A stretch of 64,000 bases of DNA. Origin: Taeniopygia guttata. Its lineage: Eukaryota > Chordata > Aves > Passeriformes > Estrildidae. Below the pieces are notes generated by a model. That model did not search any database and was not told the DNA's origin. It worked only from the letters and a program-made list of their open reading frames with translations. Numbering within the stretch: the first letter of the stretch is position 1; every line of letters starts with the position of its first letter. The stretch covers positions 8,961,001 through 9,025,000 of the forward strand of contig NC_133063.1 of assembly GCF_048771995.1 (NCBI RefSeq). Direction: 5' to 3'. Below are positions 33,908 to 44,170 of the stretch, one piece after another. A program made the position numbers and the translations under genes.

Positions 33908-36900
33908 GCTGAGAGAATGGGCAGCAATTTGGCTGTCTCTGTGGTGTTATTCTTGTGAAAACACTTCAGCAGCACTGTCACTGTCCAACACAATCAGGTG
34001 TGTAACATGAAAGTGTTCTGCTAGACAGATATGCATGCCTAGAGTGTTCCTCCCTGTGCATGAATGTTCTCAATCCTTTTCTCCATCTCCTTTAGAGACA
34101 GAAAAGGCAACTGCCTTATTCCTGCTGTTACCCTATGCTGTTGATCATGTCCCTCCCAAAACAAATCTCATATCCAGACATGGAAGGTGGAAGCAGGAGG
34201 GGCAGGCTTTGAACCCAACTCACAGCTACATAAAAAGCGCTAGGCTATTTCAGCATTGTACATAGCAGATTGTTATTAACAAGAAAAAAAAATCTGGGAA
34301 TTCCTAGGTGTAAAGGAATCACAGTGAAGGATCTCATCCAGAAGTTTCTGTGCTACCTCACTGTGTACTGTCTGGTGTTTTTCACCACAGAATCATAACG
34401 AGTCACTGTGCAATGTGGGGAAAAACAGTTATGTTCTAACCTTCTGCAGCACAGAAGCCCTCTGGAAAACTCAAGCCATGACACCTGTACCTGTTGTTGT
34501 TGGTCTGCTAGCTTTTGAAAGTATGAAATAAGTAAAAAATTCTAAAGGTCCTTTCCTGTCTGGTGAGGCCGAGCACAGTTACTGTTCTTAATGGGCATAA
34601 ACAAGAAGGAATCAACACAATGGATGAAAATCAAATCCTGCCCAACAAATAAGGGGTTGAGCAAAAAGCCATTAAAAGCCTCACACATGTAAAACTGTTT
34701 ATCTGTGGGAAATCAACCATTGAGCTCTGTGTTTCTGTAACTGGTGAGAGTTAACTGCACAGAAATAAAGGATTTACTTGAATTGTAGCATTACTTGTAC
34801 CCAGAGTCTTTTCTAGCCACCAAGCACCCAGCTAACATCATTCTTCATTACTGAGAGTGAAACAAAAAAAATGCATAAAAAACTCAAAGGTAGTTTCATA
34901 TGACTTCGCTTGCAGTAAATTGGGGACTTTTAAAATTATTTTTAATTTGCTAGATGAGAAAGAACCATTTGCATCAGTGTTGCTGCTAGATTCAGTGACA
35001 ATGAGTCTCTTTCTGCTTTCTCTTCCCTCTCTTCTTTCACACCACTCTACAGCAACATTCAAAGAAGGATTGAGAGAGCATTGAATACAAATTGGTAGAG
35101 AGAAAGTGGAAATGGCACTGCCCCTCAAAGCTAGAAGCTGCAAAAGCATCTCAGGCACAAAGAGGTGATGAAACAGCTATAAAGAATTCTATTATTTGCT
35201 CTGTGTAAAATGAAGTTGCAATCATCAGTCCTGCTGTGTCCATGGAAAATTGCATTAAGGCTGATTTTCAAGCTAGTCTCTAGTATGTTTATAGAAATGA
35301 AAAGTAAGAGTTCCTTTTTTAAAGAGTCAAACTATCATATAAAGAGTTCTACATAGGTAAAAAAATAGTTGAAGTTGTTGTATTTTATCTATCTTCATGG
35401 GGTTTTTTTGGGGGGTTTTTTGGGTTGGTTTTTTTTTTTTTATTTTAAACATCTAGGCTGTGTGTAAAGAGTTTTATCAAGCAAGATCTTTCTCCTGCGG
35501 AGCAACTCTTCAGTGTCTGGAGTACTGGCAAGAGTAAAGAGATCAAAATTCAGAGTAATAAATACAAAAATTGCTGATGAGAGTCTTAACACGGTTTTCA
35601 GGTATGCAGGATGTAGCTAGTGAAGTTTTCTGCCATCTGAAAGACAAACAGCATTTCCTTTCTTATGCTGTTGTACAGAGTGAATCTGCTGTATTGGATA
35701 GAAGTCTTGATTTCATGCCACCTTCCCCACCTCAGAGATTTTAGACCTAAAAACCCCAAATATCCTCAGAGATTTCTTGAGCTGTATACCACTCTCCTCT
35801 GCCAGGGCTGTGCACAGGAGTGGAGGGTCTGTTACTCTCTATTTTTTTTTTTTTTTTTTATAAGTTCATATGCCCCAAACAGCTGAGGGGGTGAGGAGAA
35901 AGTCATATTTGTTGATTTTTACTAAACTGTGGTAATTCATGCTGCATGTTCCTTCAGTGGCTGCTTGGCACAGTGATACCAAATTGAATTTGGTTTTGCT
36001 GCTTTCCAAAGTGGAAAAAGCTTTAATTGCTTCAATAAGTCTTTCAGTGTACTTCACAGAAGAGCAGTTTAAACAGAATGCAACGTTGAAATCAAACTAA
36101 TTCTTCCACTGAGTACTACCACAAAGAATAGATAACACTTCATGACTTTCTGCCACTCACTGCCAGCTCTGTGCCTCAGATAGACAAACAGGAATCTTCT
36201 TCCTCTCTCAGAGAACCAGTTTTTCCCTGTTAGACAACTCCAGGACAACATCTTTAGCAACAACAACACACCTGTCCCTGGGATACAAATCACATCAACC
36301 AGTTGTTGCCTGTGCTTCATGCTATGCTGGGTTTGATTTATAATATCTGCAAGCACAATTCACCCAAGTCATGGAAAAGGTGCAGTGAGTGCACACCACA
36401 CAATTGAATATGCCATCATTCATATTTCTGAAAAAGACTGCACAAAATCTTTTAAAGGATCTGACTGATCTTATGCAGAAAGAGGTTAAATCTGGAATAG
36501 TGCATTCATTATTGTGTGTGGGGAGAATGAAAAGGAAACTCTGGTGAGTCTATGCACTTCTCCCAGATTTTCTGAGATTTATTTAAGGCAATACTTAACT
36601 TTAAAAAGGGAAGTATAAAAAATCAATATTATTTCTGGTAAACATTATACAGCAAATAAAACTCTGCAGAAAAACAGAGAAATGACAGGGCCGTTTTGTA
36701 CTTTATAGAATCTACTTTTAATCTGTAGTCTTCATTAGTTGGAGGCATTCTTCTTAACAATTGCAAGAGCAGCAGCCCTCAGATTACTTGCTCATAAAAT
36801 GAAAGCAATGAACTGCTCTCCTTGACTGCAGTTCCATAGCCTAAGAGTGACTGCAGAAGGGTGTGCAGGGAATGGCCCAGAGCCTTGCCATGCTCCCTGC

Positions 36901-36994
36901 CCATGTTAAAGGACAAATTTTAACCCAAAAATTCTTACAAAACTGAAAAATTCAATACAGAAAACAACCCAAAACCCTCAAAGTGTTACAATTG
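33908..36994. other. Unique DNA, no gene seen
   Basis: No gene is recognised. Around 34195-34250 'caggctttgaacccaactcaca' has a faint MIR-like look but is too short to call. Around 34740-34810 'acagaaataaaggatttac' resembles an LTR polyadenylation region, but no termini are seen. T-runs occur at 35401-35446 (listed) and 35840-35860. The longest open frame is 106 codons. Confidence 0.55.
35401..35446. repeat. G/T homopurine-homopyrimidine-like low-complexity tract
   Basis: Alternating runs of T and G, with stretches such as GGGGGG, TTTTTT and a final T14, then TATTTT. Low-complexity DNA. Confidence 0.9.
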
Positions 36995-37935
36995 CAGCAA
37001 TCATACCGACTGAATCTGGTTCTGTTGCTGTGCATCACTGAAAGACTCTGGCTCCTTCTTGTTTTCAGCTTCCCTTCAGGTTTTTGCATATTGATGGAGA
37101 CCCTGATGAGTCTTCTCTTTTGCAGGCTGAACAGTGACAGCTCTCTCAGCCTTTCATTGTAGGACAGGTGCTCCAGTCAATCTTTGTGGCATTTTACTGC
37201 ACTCTCTCCAGTGTGCCCATATCTCTCTTATACTGGGGAGCCCACAGCTGGTGTGCCCTCACCAGTGTGTGCCCTCAGCAGTGCTGGGAAGAGGGGAGGG
37301 ACTCTCTCCACTGACCTGCTCACAATACTCTTCCCAGTAAAGCCCAGGAACAACATTATCTTTCTATGTGCAAGAAGTACAAGGGTGTAGAGCTGGCTTG
37401 TGTAATGCTTGGGTGTCCACCAGAACCCCCAGGCCTTTTTCCTGCCCAGATACATCCCAAATTTCATAGCTCTCAGCCTCTTCTGGTTGTTCATCCCCAG
37501 CGGCAGTTGAAATATATAAGGTTTCTGTCAGCCAACTTCTCCAGCCTGTTGTCATCTCTCAGGATGCCAGCACAATCCTGTGGCATATCATTACTGCTCT
37601 GTTTTCTATCAGTTGCAAACTTACTGGGGATCTGATCCATCATTCTGATCAATAATGAAGATCTTGACTGGGATTGAATCTTGTATCAACACCTGGGGTA
37701 CAGTGCTATTTGCTGACCTCCAAATATGCCTTGTTCCAAGGAACTCCCTGTTCATGACCTGACCCTTCATTTGTTTTTCAATCCATCTCATTGCCCTTCC
37801 TTCCAGCCTATACATTAACACCTTGTCTAAGAGGATCCTATGGAAGATAGTATTAAAAGGTTTACTGAAGTTCAGGTGGACAATATCCATTTCCCTCCTG
37901 TCCTCTACTGAAAGGCAATCATCCCATACCATTCA
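36995..37935 (-). pseudogene. CR1 LINE ORF2 remnant (reverse transcriptase to C-terminus)
   Basis: Translation of the minus strand from about 37932 leftwards gives the CR1 reverse-transcriptase blocks in order. A 'VHLNFSKPFNT' block matches the family's LDFSKAFDTV region, then a VPQ block, then an 'IID-ND' block in the place of the CR1 FINDLD motif. Further left, in other frames, come segments matching the CR1 C-terminal domain ('GLGVLVD', 'SRSVERVPPLFPALLRAH' and 'YKRDMGTLERVQ'), ending near 37000. Between the VPQ and GVLVD parts, much of the domain (including the expected catalytic F-A-D-D region) is missing or unrecognisable, so an internal deletion is likely. Many frameshifts and stops are present. 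The CR1 3' tail itself was not found to the left. Confidence 0.85.
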
Positions 37936-38660
37936 TCAGTCCTGAACTAAAATTTCCTTCTTGCTTCACTGACATCACATGCTAACAGCTGACTTCACAG
38001 GAAAAGTTGTGTCTTATTCATATCAGGTGAGTGTAAATTGGTGTTTCACCACCAGGACAGTAGGGCAGCTGTGTTTATAAAGGAGTTTTTATCTGAAGTC
38101 GTTCAGCTGGACACTGAATAACAGCCTAGTGTTGATCTGAACTCCTCTTTTGGTTTGTTATCCCAGTTAATTACTGGAAGGACTGTCTGGGGAAGACACC
38201 ACCAGCAGGAAGTAGCCTGCCTATCCCCCTTTAATTCTGATGCCCAAATCACCCTTATTAGGGGATGCCATGCTTCCCTGTACCTCTGGAGCTCATAGCA
38301 GCAAAGAAGCTGAAGGGAGGAGGAAAGCTAGGCAGATCTCAACAGATTGTTAGCAGGATGCTGTGATGAGTAAAATGCAGATCAGAACAGGAGGGACACA
38401 GAAAGAAGCCTGGGTGCAGTCCAACCACCCTTTATCCTGTCCTGCCCCTTCTGAGGTAAGGGATTTGGCTGATACAAATGTCTTTGTTGCCCCCTTAGTG
38501 TGATGAAGAATTAAGAATGCAAATATTTCCCCCTCAAAATGACATTCCAGGGAAGCTGGATGCTCTGTAGTTGCCTTGCCTTTGTCTTTCATGAAGTCTT
38601 TCAGGAAATTTCCCCATTGAAGGTGAAAACTTTACTAGCTGAAGAAATATATGGAAGTAC
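37936..38660. other. Unique DNA between CR1 remnant and pentanucleotide array
   Basis: No gene or repeat is recognised. The left 60-100 bases may still be diverged CR1 ORF2 but cannot be aligned by eye. Confidence 0.55.
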
Positions 38661-38790
38661 ATTTTATTTTATTTTATTTTATTTTATTTTATTTTATTTT
38701 ATTTTATTTTATTTTATTTTATTTTATTTTATTTTATTTTATTTTATTTTATTTTATTTTATTTTATTTTATTTTATTTTATTTTATTTT
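38661..38790. repeat. Perfect (ATTTT)26 pentanucleotide microsatellite
   Basis: Twenty-six uninterrupted ATTTT units span 130 bases with no substitution, and end abruptly at 'atggagt'. The complement is (AAAAT)n. Perfect purity over this length implies recent expansion or strong slippage dynamics. Open frames crossing it (repeating Phe-Ile-Leu-Phe-Tyr) are artefacts of the array. Confidence 0.98.
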
Positions 38791-40399
38791 ATGGAGTACT
38801 GCCACTGTGTTTGAACACTCTCCCTGCTCAGGATAATTTCCTGAGATAATATCACAGCTTTTCATGAGATTTATTTGTGACTGGTTTCATTATAAACTCA
38901 AGTACAGTCACAGGGATAACTGGATGTCTGGCTGATGGCCTCAGCTCAGTTCAGTAAGTATCCTGTTAATACGCAGTGTGTGGCTGCCTATTATCATAAC
39001 ATTTCCCTTTCCATCAAATTATCTTTTACAGTTGTAATATATTCATAGGAGGGTATTTAAATATAAATTCCCTGGAGAATTTTTGGATTAATGTTATAAA
39101 TAAAAAGGACTCATTCTAACAATATTGCTCATTGTGTCTTCATTACTTACATAAATCTTCTTCCCAGCTGCTTCTAGGAAACATTTTGTCTACACAAAAC
39201 ATTGATTTTATTTGGTGGTTTTACATACTTTATTAAGGTTGAGATTTTTAAAATATTACTTTTAATATGATATTAACAAATTGTGGATTGATATTACTGT
39301 GTGTTGCTTGGCCCTTTACATCTTGTGCTTGATCTCAGGAACCCTTCAGAAGGACAAGATGTTGATCTCATAATCAAAACAGCTCTTGGGAGCATGGGTA
39401 AGAAACTATTAGACAAGTGCCATAGAATTTTCAGTGTCTTCCCACGCAGCCTGTGAAAACTAGAGTAATTTTCTCTCATCTTCATCTCTTTCAGTGGATT
39501 GCCCAATAAGGCACCAGTATGTGTAGTGACAGCTCCTGTGGGTGTGATCCAGTTATTGTAAAAATGTATGTCAGTGGAGAGAGGAAAAAAATGAATGCAT
39601 ACCAAAGTTCCTTGTTAGACTGGAAGGGAACCATCCTGGTTATTCCTTCTCTGCTCAGTGAGTTTCTTGGTGGCTTGGATTACATATTTTTCTAATGTCA
39701 GATGATCAGAAAATTTTGGATCTTTTTGTATTCCCATGGCTGAGGAAATGATATAATGGATGAGGTATGTATAAGATCAGAAAGCTTATAGCACCTGAGA
39801 ACCTAGTCCATAATGAGGAAGCAAAAAGATCCCAAATCTCTGTTACCCTGATAGAATTATGAGAGGATATTTAGACTTCTCTCATTCCCTTCCTGCTCTT
39901 ATCTGTACTGAACTCACCAGAATCACTGAGAATCTTTTCCACTTACTCTCTCAAAAAGAGCACTCAAAAAATTGCTGTGTACTTTGGCAGAGTTAGAAAT
40001 GAAATAAAATTTGCCGTAGAAATGTCATGTTTATCTATAAATCTGCATTACTTCTGGGAATATTTATTCTTGGGGAAATACCCAAAAACAAAGAGGAAGA
40101 GAAAGGAAACCAAATTATATTTTAAAAATAATCCATTTTCATGTGAGGTACAAACTCAATCTTCTTTTATATGGAATTTGCATGTTAATTCATTGATTCT
40201 TCCTAGGGCCTGGTTCAGCCAAGTAAATTTCCTCCAATTCTAAATTTAGTAGCCTTGCTAAAGTCTAAGGGAATCAGTTATTTCATTGTAGATGATGAAT
40301 TGTTAAGCTGAGATAGAAAGTGCAGAATCAGACAAAAACGGTCTGTAAAAGGGACACGTAGCCTACCTTCATGTCTCACTGAAGGACTACCTCTACCTA
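38791..40399. other. Unique DNA, no gene seen
   Basis: Frames of up to 103 codons (39294-39605 minus) have no recognised product. AT-rich DNA near 39040-39290. No repeat signature is seen. Confidence 0.6.
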
Positions 40400-40690
40400 A
40401 GACTTTCTGACATATCATTGCCTAGGCTGTCTTTAAAAGCATCCAAAGGTGAAAATTACAGCCCATTTTCCCTGATTTCCTCTCAACAACCCATTTTCCC
40501 TGATTTCCCTTAGTGTTAGGTCCCTTAACGCAAAACTTCCTTACATTTATTTAATTCCACTGCTTCTTGTCCTATTCACTTTGTACATAAGACATGTTAT
40601 TCTCTGCCTCTTTACAGAAGCCCTTTATGTGTCTGAAGCTGTTGGTGGAGCTCCTTTCAAGTATTTTTTTGGGAATTCCAGCTATGTGAA
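40400..40690 (-). mobile_element. Old CR1-type LINE 3' fragment
   Basis: The plus strand follows the reverse complement of an older CR1 3' region: 'gtctttaaaagcatccaaagg', 'cttccttacatttatttaattcc', 'gcttcttgtcctatt', 'ctttacagaagccctttatgtg', then 'gagctcctttcaag'. The word order matches the family, but divergence is high. Inside it, 'cccattttccctgatttcc' is duplicated at a 28-bp spacing (40462-40480 and 40490-40508). The tail itself is not preserved. Confidence 0.65.
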
Positions 40691-41289
40691 CATCTGCTTA
40701 TTCTTTCTGCTTGCCTGATGTGCCATATATATTTCTCAAAATGTCAGGTCCTTATATTGTAAATAATATTTTCGCTGAAACCTTAGCTGGGATTACATCT
40801 TGCATTCTCTAATAATGCATCTCAGAAGAGATTTTGCTTTTTTATGTCTAATTTGCTGTCAGTATTTAATCTGTGGATGAGATGAGCCATTTATCATGAT
40901 GTGGAATCAGCAATTTGGACATTACCACTGACACAACAGTAAAATGCTGAGTTCCTTATAAGCTGATTATGCTAGAAATAATGGAAGCTTCAGACAAATT
41001 TTATCAGAGAAACCCTCCCATTGAGTCATGAAGTGCAGAAGGGACCCTCCTGCTTTCTGAAGACCTTCTCTCTGAGGATCCACACTTAGCCTCAGAAAAG
41101 GAGAATTTCCACTGTTATCAATTCTTCATGAGCATGTTTGAATCTAGACAAATCTAGAACCAACTTGACCTTTCAAACATCTCTGTATTCTTTATCATGG
41201 ATCTAATATAAAAGAAAAGCAAAAGCAGCAAGTGTAGGTAATTTCCTTGCTCCAAACTCTCAGCCACAACAACACTAGAAAAGGCCATT
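40691..41289. other. Unique DNA, no gene seen
   Basis: About 600 bases of AT-rich DNA between two CR1 fragments of opposite orientation. Nothing is recognised in it. Confidence 0.6.
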
Positions 41290-41517
41290 TTCTGGAAATT
41301 CTATCTGAAGGCACGAAAAATCTTTACTGAGATGGGGGTCAAACAGTGTCGTAGGATGCCCAGAGAGGTTGTGTAATTTCCATCTATGGAGATTCCCAAA
41401 CCCAACTGGATGCATTACTGGGCAACCTGTGCTAGCTCACCCTGCTTCAGCAGGCAGGCTGGACTAGAGGATCACAAGAAAACCCTTTTAAACTTAATTG
41501 TTCTCTGGTTCTGTGAA
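41290..41517 (+). mobile_element. CR1 LINE 3' fragment
   Basis: Plus-strand CR1 3' end: 'gaaattctatctgaaggcacg', 'aacagtgtcgtaggatgcccagagaggttgtgtaatttccatctatggagattc' (split words), 'ctgcttcagcaggcaggctggactagaggatcac', and a degraded 'gttctctggttctgtgaa' tail. The order matches the CR1 subfamily whose 3' end reads 'gttggactagatgatct...attctgtgattctgtg'. It is 5'-truncated and lies about 220 bases left of composite ERV copy B. Confidence 0.85.
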
Positions 41518-41995
41518 GTGAATGAGCTCTGTTCTGTGGGTCCACTGCCTGTTACCTTTTGGTGCTGCCAGTTTCAATAAATTCTGGCCCTTCTGAGTGA
41601 TACTTGGATTTTACTTCCATTTTGCTGAGTGAAAAAAAGGCACTCTTTTGTTTAAAACCATGAACCTTTTACTGTTCATTGCTCCTTACAAATTGCTGCT
41701 ATCCCTTCCCTGCAATGAGCAGGCTGTTAAATTGACAAATTGTTTATGGACAAGAAAGAAGCATATTTCATTTATTAGTAAAGCCAAGAATCTAATGTTT
41801 GTTTTACTGAAATATTAAGGGATCCTTCAGTTCAATCCAACTCCAAGCGCTGCAAAAATGAAGGAATAGCAATGTAGCTGGAGTACTGCTCTGAAATTGT
41901 CATCACATATACATTCTCTCACTCATTTTGCCCTTTTCTGTGTTGTGCTTACCCTCCTACTGCTCCCGTCTCGAGAGGTTCCTCACTGGCGGAGG

Positions 41996-42200
41996 TCACA
42001 GGGGGATGATATTGGGAGATTTAAACACCCAGAGTCCTTTGCCAGGAAGAATGTTCATGTTATTAACTCTACTTCATCCCTCTAGGATCACTTGGGATAA
42101 TTTCTATATGTTGATGATTTGTATATGTTGATGATCATTTGTATATGCTGCTCTCTTTCTACACTGGTCTGCAGCTCCAAGCTGCATCCAAATTAAATAC
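41996..42200 (+). pseudogene. ERV pol (reverse transcriptase) remnant, copy B
   Basis: One frame contains Gly-Arg-Phe-Lys (42014-42025), His-Pro-Glu-Ser-Phe (42026-42040) and, exactly 22 codons later, Tyr-Val-Asp-Asp (42107-42118). A G-x-F-K box followed at that distance by YVDD is the arrangement of the central reverse-transcriptase palm in gamma-like retroviruses. Two stop codons interrupt the frame between the boxes, and a duplicated 'tatatgttgatgat' follows the YVDD box. No other pol domain is readable. This copy preserves the upstream box better than copy A. Confidence 0.7.
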
Positions 42201-42290
42201 ATCCTGGGCCATCTCAGTATGTTCTCTCTGTTCTGTTCATGACCCCTGAACCCAGCTTGCGCAGCTCCAGGTTCACACTTCAGCTGACTG

Positions 42291-42825
42291 TGTGTTCCGG
42301 TTTGAAAGCAAAACCGGTAGAGACTCTAAGTCAGAAATACAATTTATTAGGAAAAGGGAAAAGAAACAAAACACATGCAATAATACAAAAAAAAAAAAAA
42401 ACAAACCACTGACAGAGTCAGAATACAACCTGGCACCCCTTTGGCCAGCGTGTTGGTAGCAGTCCAAATTGGAGTAGCTGCAGTCCTGCTGGAGTGGCAG
42501 ATGGGGTTCTGTTGGAGCAGGATCCTGTAGATGGGTGTAGTCTTCTTTTGATGGTCCAGTGGAAAACTTCAGCTGTTCCTCTTGGGAAACTGTGGGAAGG
42601 CTGGCTCTGATGTCCCCAGGGCCCAGATTATATCCAGGTAGGAATGCTTGGATCCTCCCTGTGGGCAGAGCATCTCACAGTGGGATGTTACAGTTCTTAT
42701 CAGTCACACAGTGACATTTAATTCCCATTATCAGCAGATGTCTCTGGAGGACTGGTTGTGGAAGAGATAAGAAAACTGCCCCCTTAACAGAAGACAACTG
42801 CCATACAGATGGCAAATAGAATACA
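42291..42825 (-). mobile_element. ERV LTR, copy B (3' LTR by context)
   Basis: Same element as 9006-9532. Minus-strand TG...CA termini, a TATA-like ATATAATC at about 42627-42634, AATAAA at 42343-42348, and a purine-rich tract just outside the 5' end. It differs from copy A by about a dozen substitutions and a longer A-run at 42387-42401. The expanded A-run sits just upstream, on the minus strand, of the polyadenylation signal. Confidence 0.75.
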
Positions 42826-43456
42826 TCTTGCTTCTCAATCTGGGACACCGTGGGCAGTCTGTTTGCAGCTGTGTTCCTCCATGCCACATCCTGTGTCCTC
42901 CTCAAGCCTCTGCTGTCCTGCCAGGCCTGGGTTTGTCAGCACTTTGTCATCAAGTGCTGTTGTATGAATCTCATTGCACATGGAGTAGCAGCTTGTCTTT
43001 GCTGCCTATGCAAAACTATGGTCGTACCACTCCAGGAGAAGCAAAAGCAAAACAGAACAGGCACAGAAGTACCTGATCAGCCAAAGGAATTGCTGTCACA
43101 GCCAAGAGAAGCAACATAAAGCTACAGACAGGTCAAGGAAGGTTCAGAGAGGGCAGATATCCATTAGAGATGGGTAAAACCTCCCAGGACATTTTCTTCT
43201 GGGAAATTAAAAAATATCCATGTATCAATAGATGCCTTTTCTGATGCAGTTTTTGCCTCCTCACATACAGGAGAAACAGCCAGGCATGTTTTGTCATCTC
43301 TTTTTGTGAGCATTTACTTCACCTGGTGTGCCTCAATAAAACCGACAATGGTCCAGCCTACACAGGAAAAAAAGTAGAGAGATTTTTACTAGAGGGCAGA
43401 CCTGAGAGGTCTCAATTCACGGTACTTGCCCACTGTTTGCAAACCCTGTAACCTTT
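42826..43456 (-). pseudogene. Probable ERV internal 3' end (env tail region), copy B
   Basis: Counterpart of 9533-9920, with the same frames and stops, interrupted by the 243-base segment at 43158-43400. Position beside the LTR and a hydrophobic stretch suggest the end of env; no diagnostic motif is present. On the right, similarity with copy A fades after about 43456. Confidence 0.4.
43148..43400. repeat. 243-bp copy-specific segment bounded by 10-bp direct repeats
   Basis: agagggcaga occurs at 43148-43157 and again at 43391-43400. Copy A has a single counterpart (agagggcaaa, 9856-9865) and is otherwise continuous across the site. The 243 bases are either an insertion in copy B with a target duplication, or ancestral sequence lost from copy A by recombination between short repeats. 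The segment contains an AATAAA (43336-43341) but no terminal inverted repeat or poly(A), so a deletion in copy A is at least as likely. Confidence 0.85.
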
Positions 43457-44136
43457 ACACAGAGTGGCAGGGCTGTGTTTCAGGGCTGCATGGTTTCCAC
43501 ACCACTGGTATCTGGGCCTGTTCAAAGTTGCTGGCAAACTGTTATGAGTAGCAGCTGTCTCCTCATGCTGCAGTCCTGGTTCATCTTCAATTAAAACCTG
43601 TTTCTCAGATAACACCTTCTCTTTTAACAACCATGTCCTGGTGAGGGTTACTCTCTCTGGAAAACCTTTCTTCAGCAGTCTCTTCTAAAAAAAACCCTCA
43701 TCAGCTAGATGAGATAAAGGACACTTTTGCCTGATCATGGTATTTTTCCAACTCTTTTTTCGAAATTGCTATTTATTCATCCCGTTAATTCATCTACTTA
43801 GCTGGAGCAAAAATATTACCATAAGCCCTAGGGTCTTACCTACTTATCTGCCATTGAATTCTCTTCTTTTCTCCCATCATTATCTTTGGCAGACTTATGC
43901 CTATTGGCTGGTGTGCTTGTTTTCAACATAAAATGAACAAATACCCCATTTACCTCCAGACTGATAGTCCATCTGTCATTTGATACAGCACTGTCTACTG
44001 CTCCTGCAAACAATCTCTCTGCTGTTTTTTCCAGACTCTTTGTGCTACTCTGTTTTTGAATGCCCAAAGAGACTTGTAGGGAGATGAGGCTCCTGCATCT
44101 TGTGCCAGCATAATCTCAGTCTGCCATGTCTTTTGA

Positions 44137-44139
<3 letters not shown>

Positions 44140-44168
<29 letters not shown>
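44140..44168. repeat. A29 homopolymer
   Basis: Twenty-nine consecutive A. No AATAAA lies within 40 bases upstream, so a retroposed cDNA end is possible but unsupported. Confidence 0.95.

Positions 44169-44170
<2 letters not shown>

Larger units (their letters stand above)
41739..43456. repeat. Composite ERV segment, copy B of a direct duplication
   Basis: Homologous and parallel to 8447-9920, about 33.3 kb away. The same junctions occur: plus-strand pol remnant, then minus-strand LTR (from 42291), then minus-strand upstream sequence. The left part (41750-41855 and 41905-42040) is markedly more diverged from copy A than the right part. Copy B carries 243 extra bases ending at 43400. The surrounding unique sequence does not match the flanks of copy A, so the homologous block is limited to about 1.5 kb. 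Confidence 0.9.

Noticed and set aside
34500..34810. Possible further LTR ending 'acagaaataaaggatttac'
   Set aside because: A polyadenylation-like word is present, but no TG...CA termini, TATA placement or target duplication could be found.
38539..38836. Open frames of 91 and 61 codons across the pentanucleotide array
   Set aside because: They are products of the ATTTT repeat, whose 15-base period reads open as Phe-Ile-Leu-Phe-Tyr. Not proteins.
8447..43456. The two composite blocks as the 5' and 3' LTRs of one giant provirus
   Set aside because: They lie 33 kb apart, and homology extends beyond the LTR on both sides into pol-like and internal sequence. The DNA between them has no retroviral organisation.
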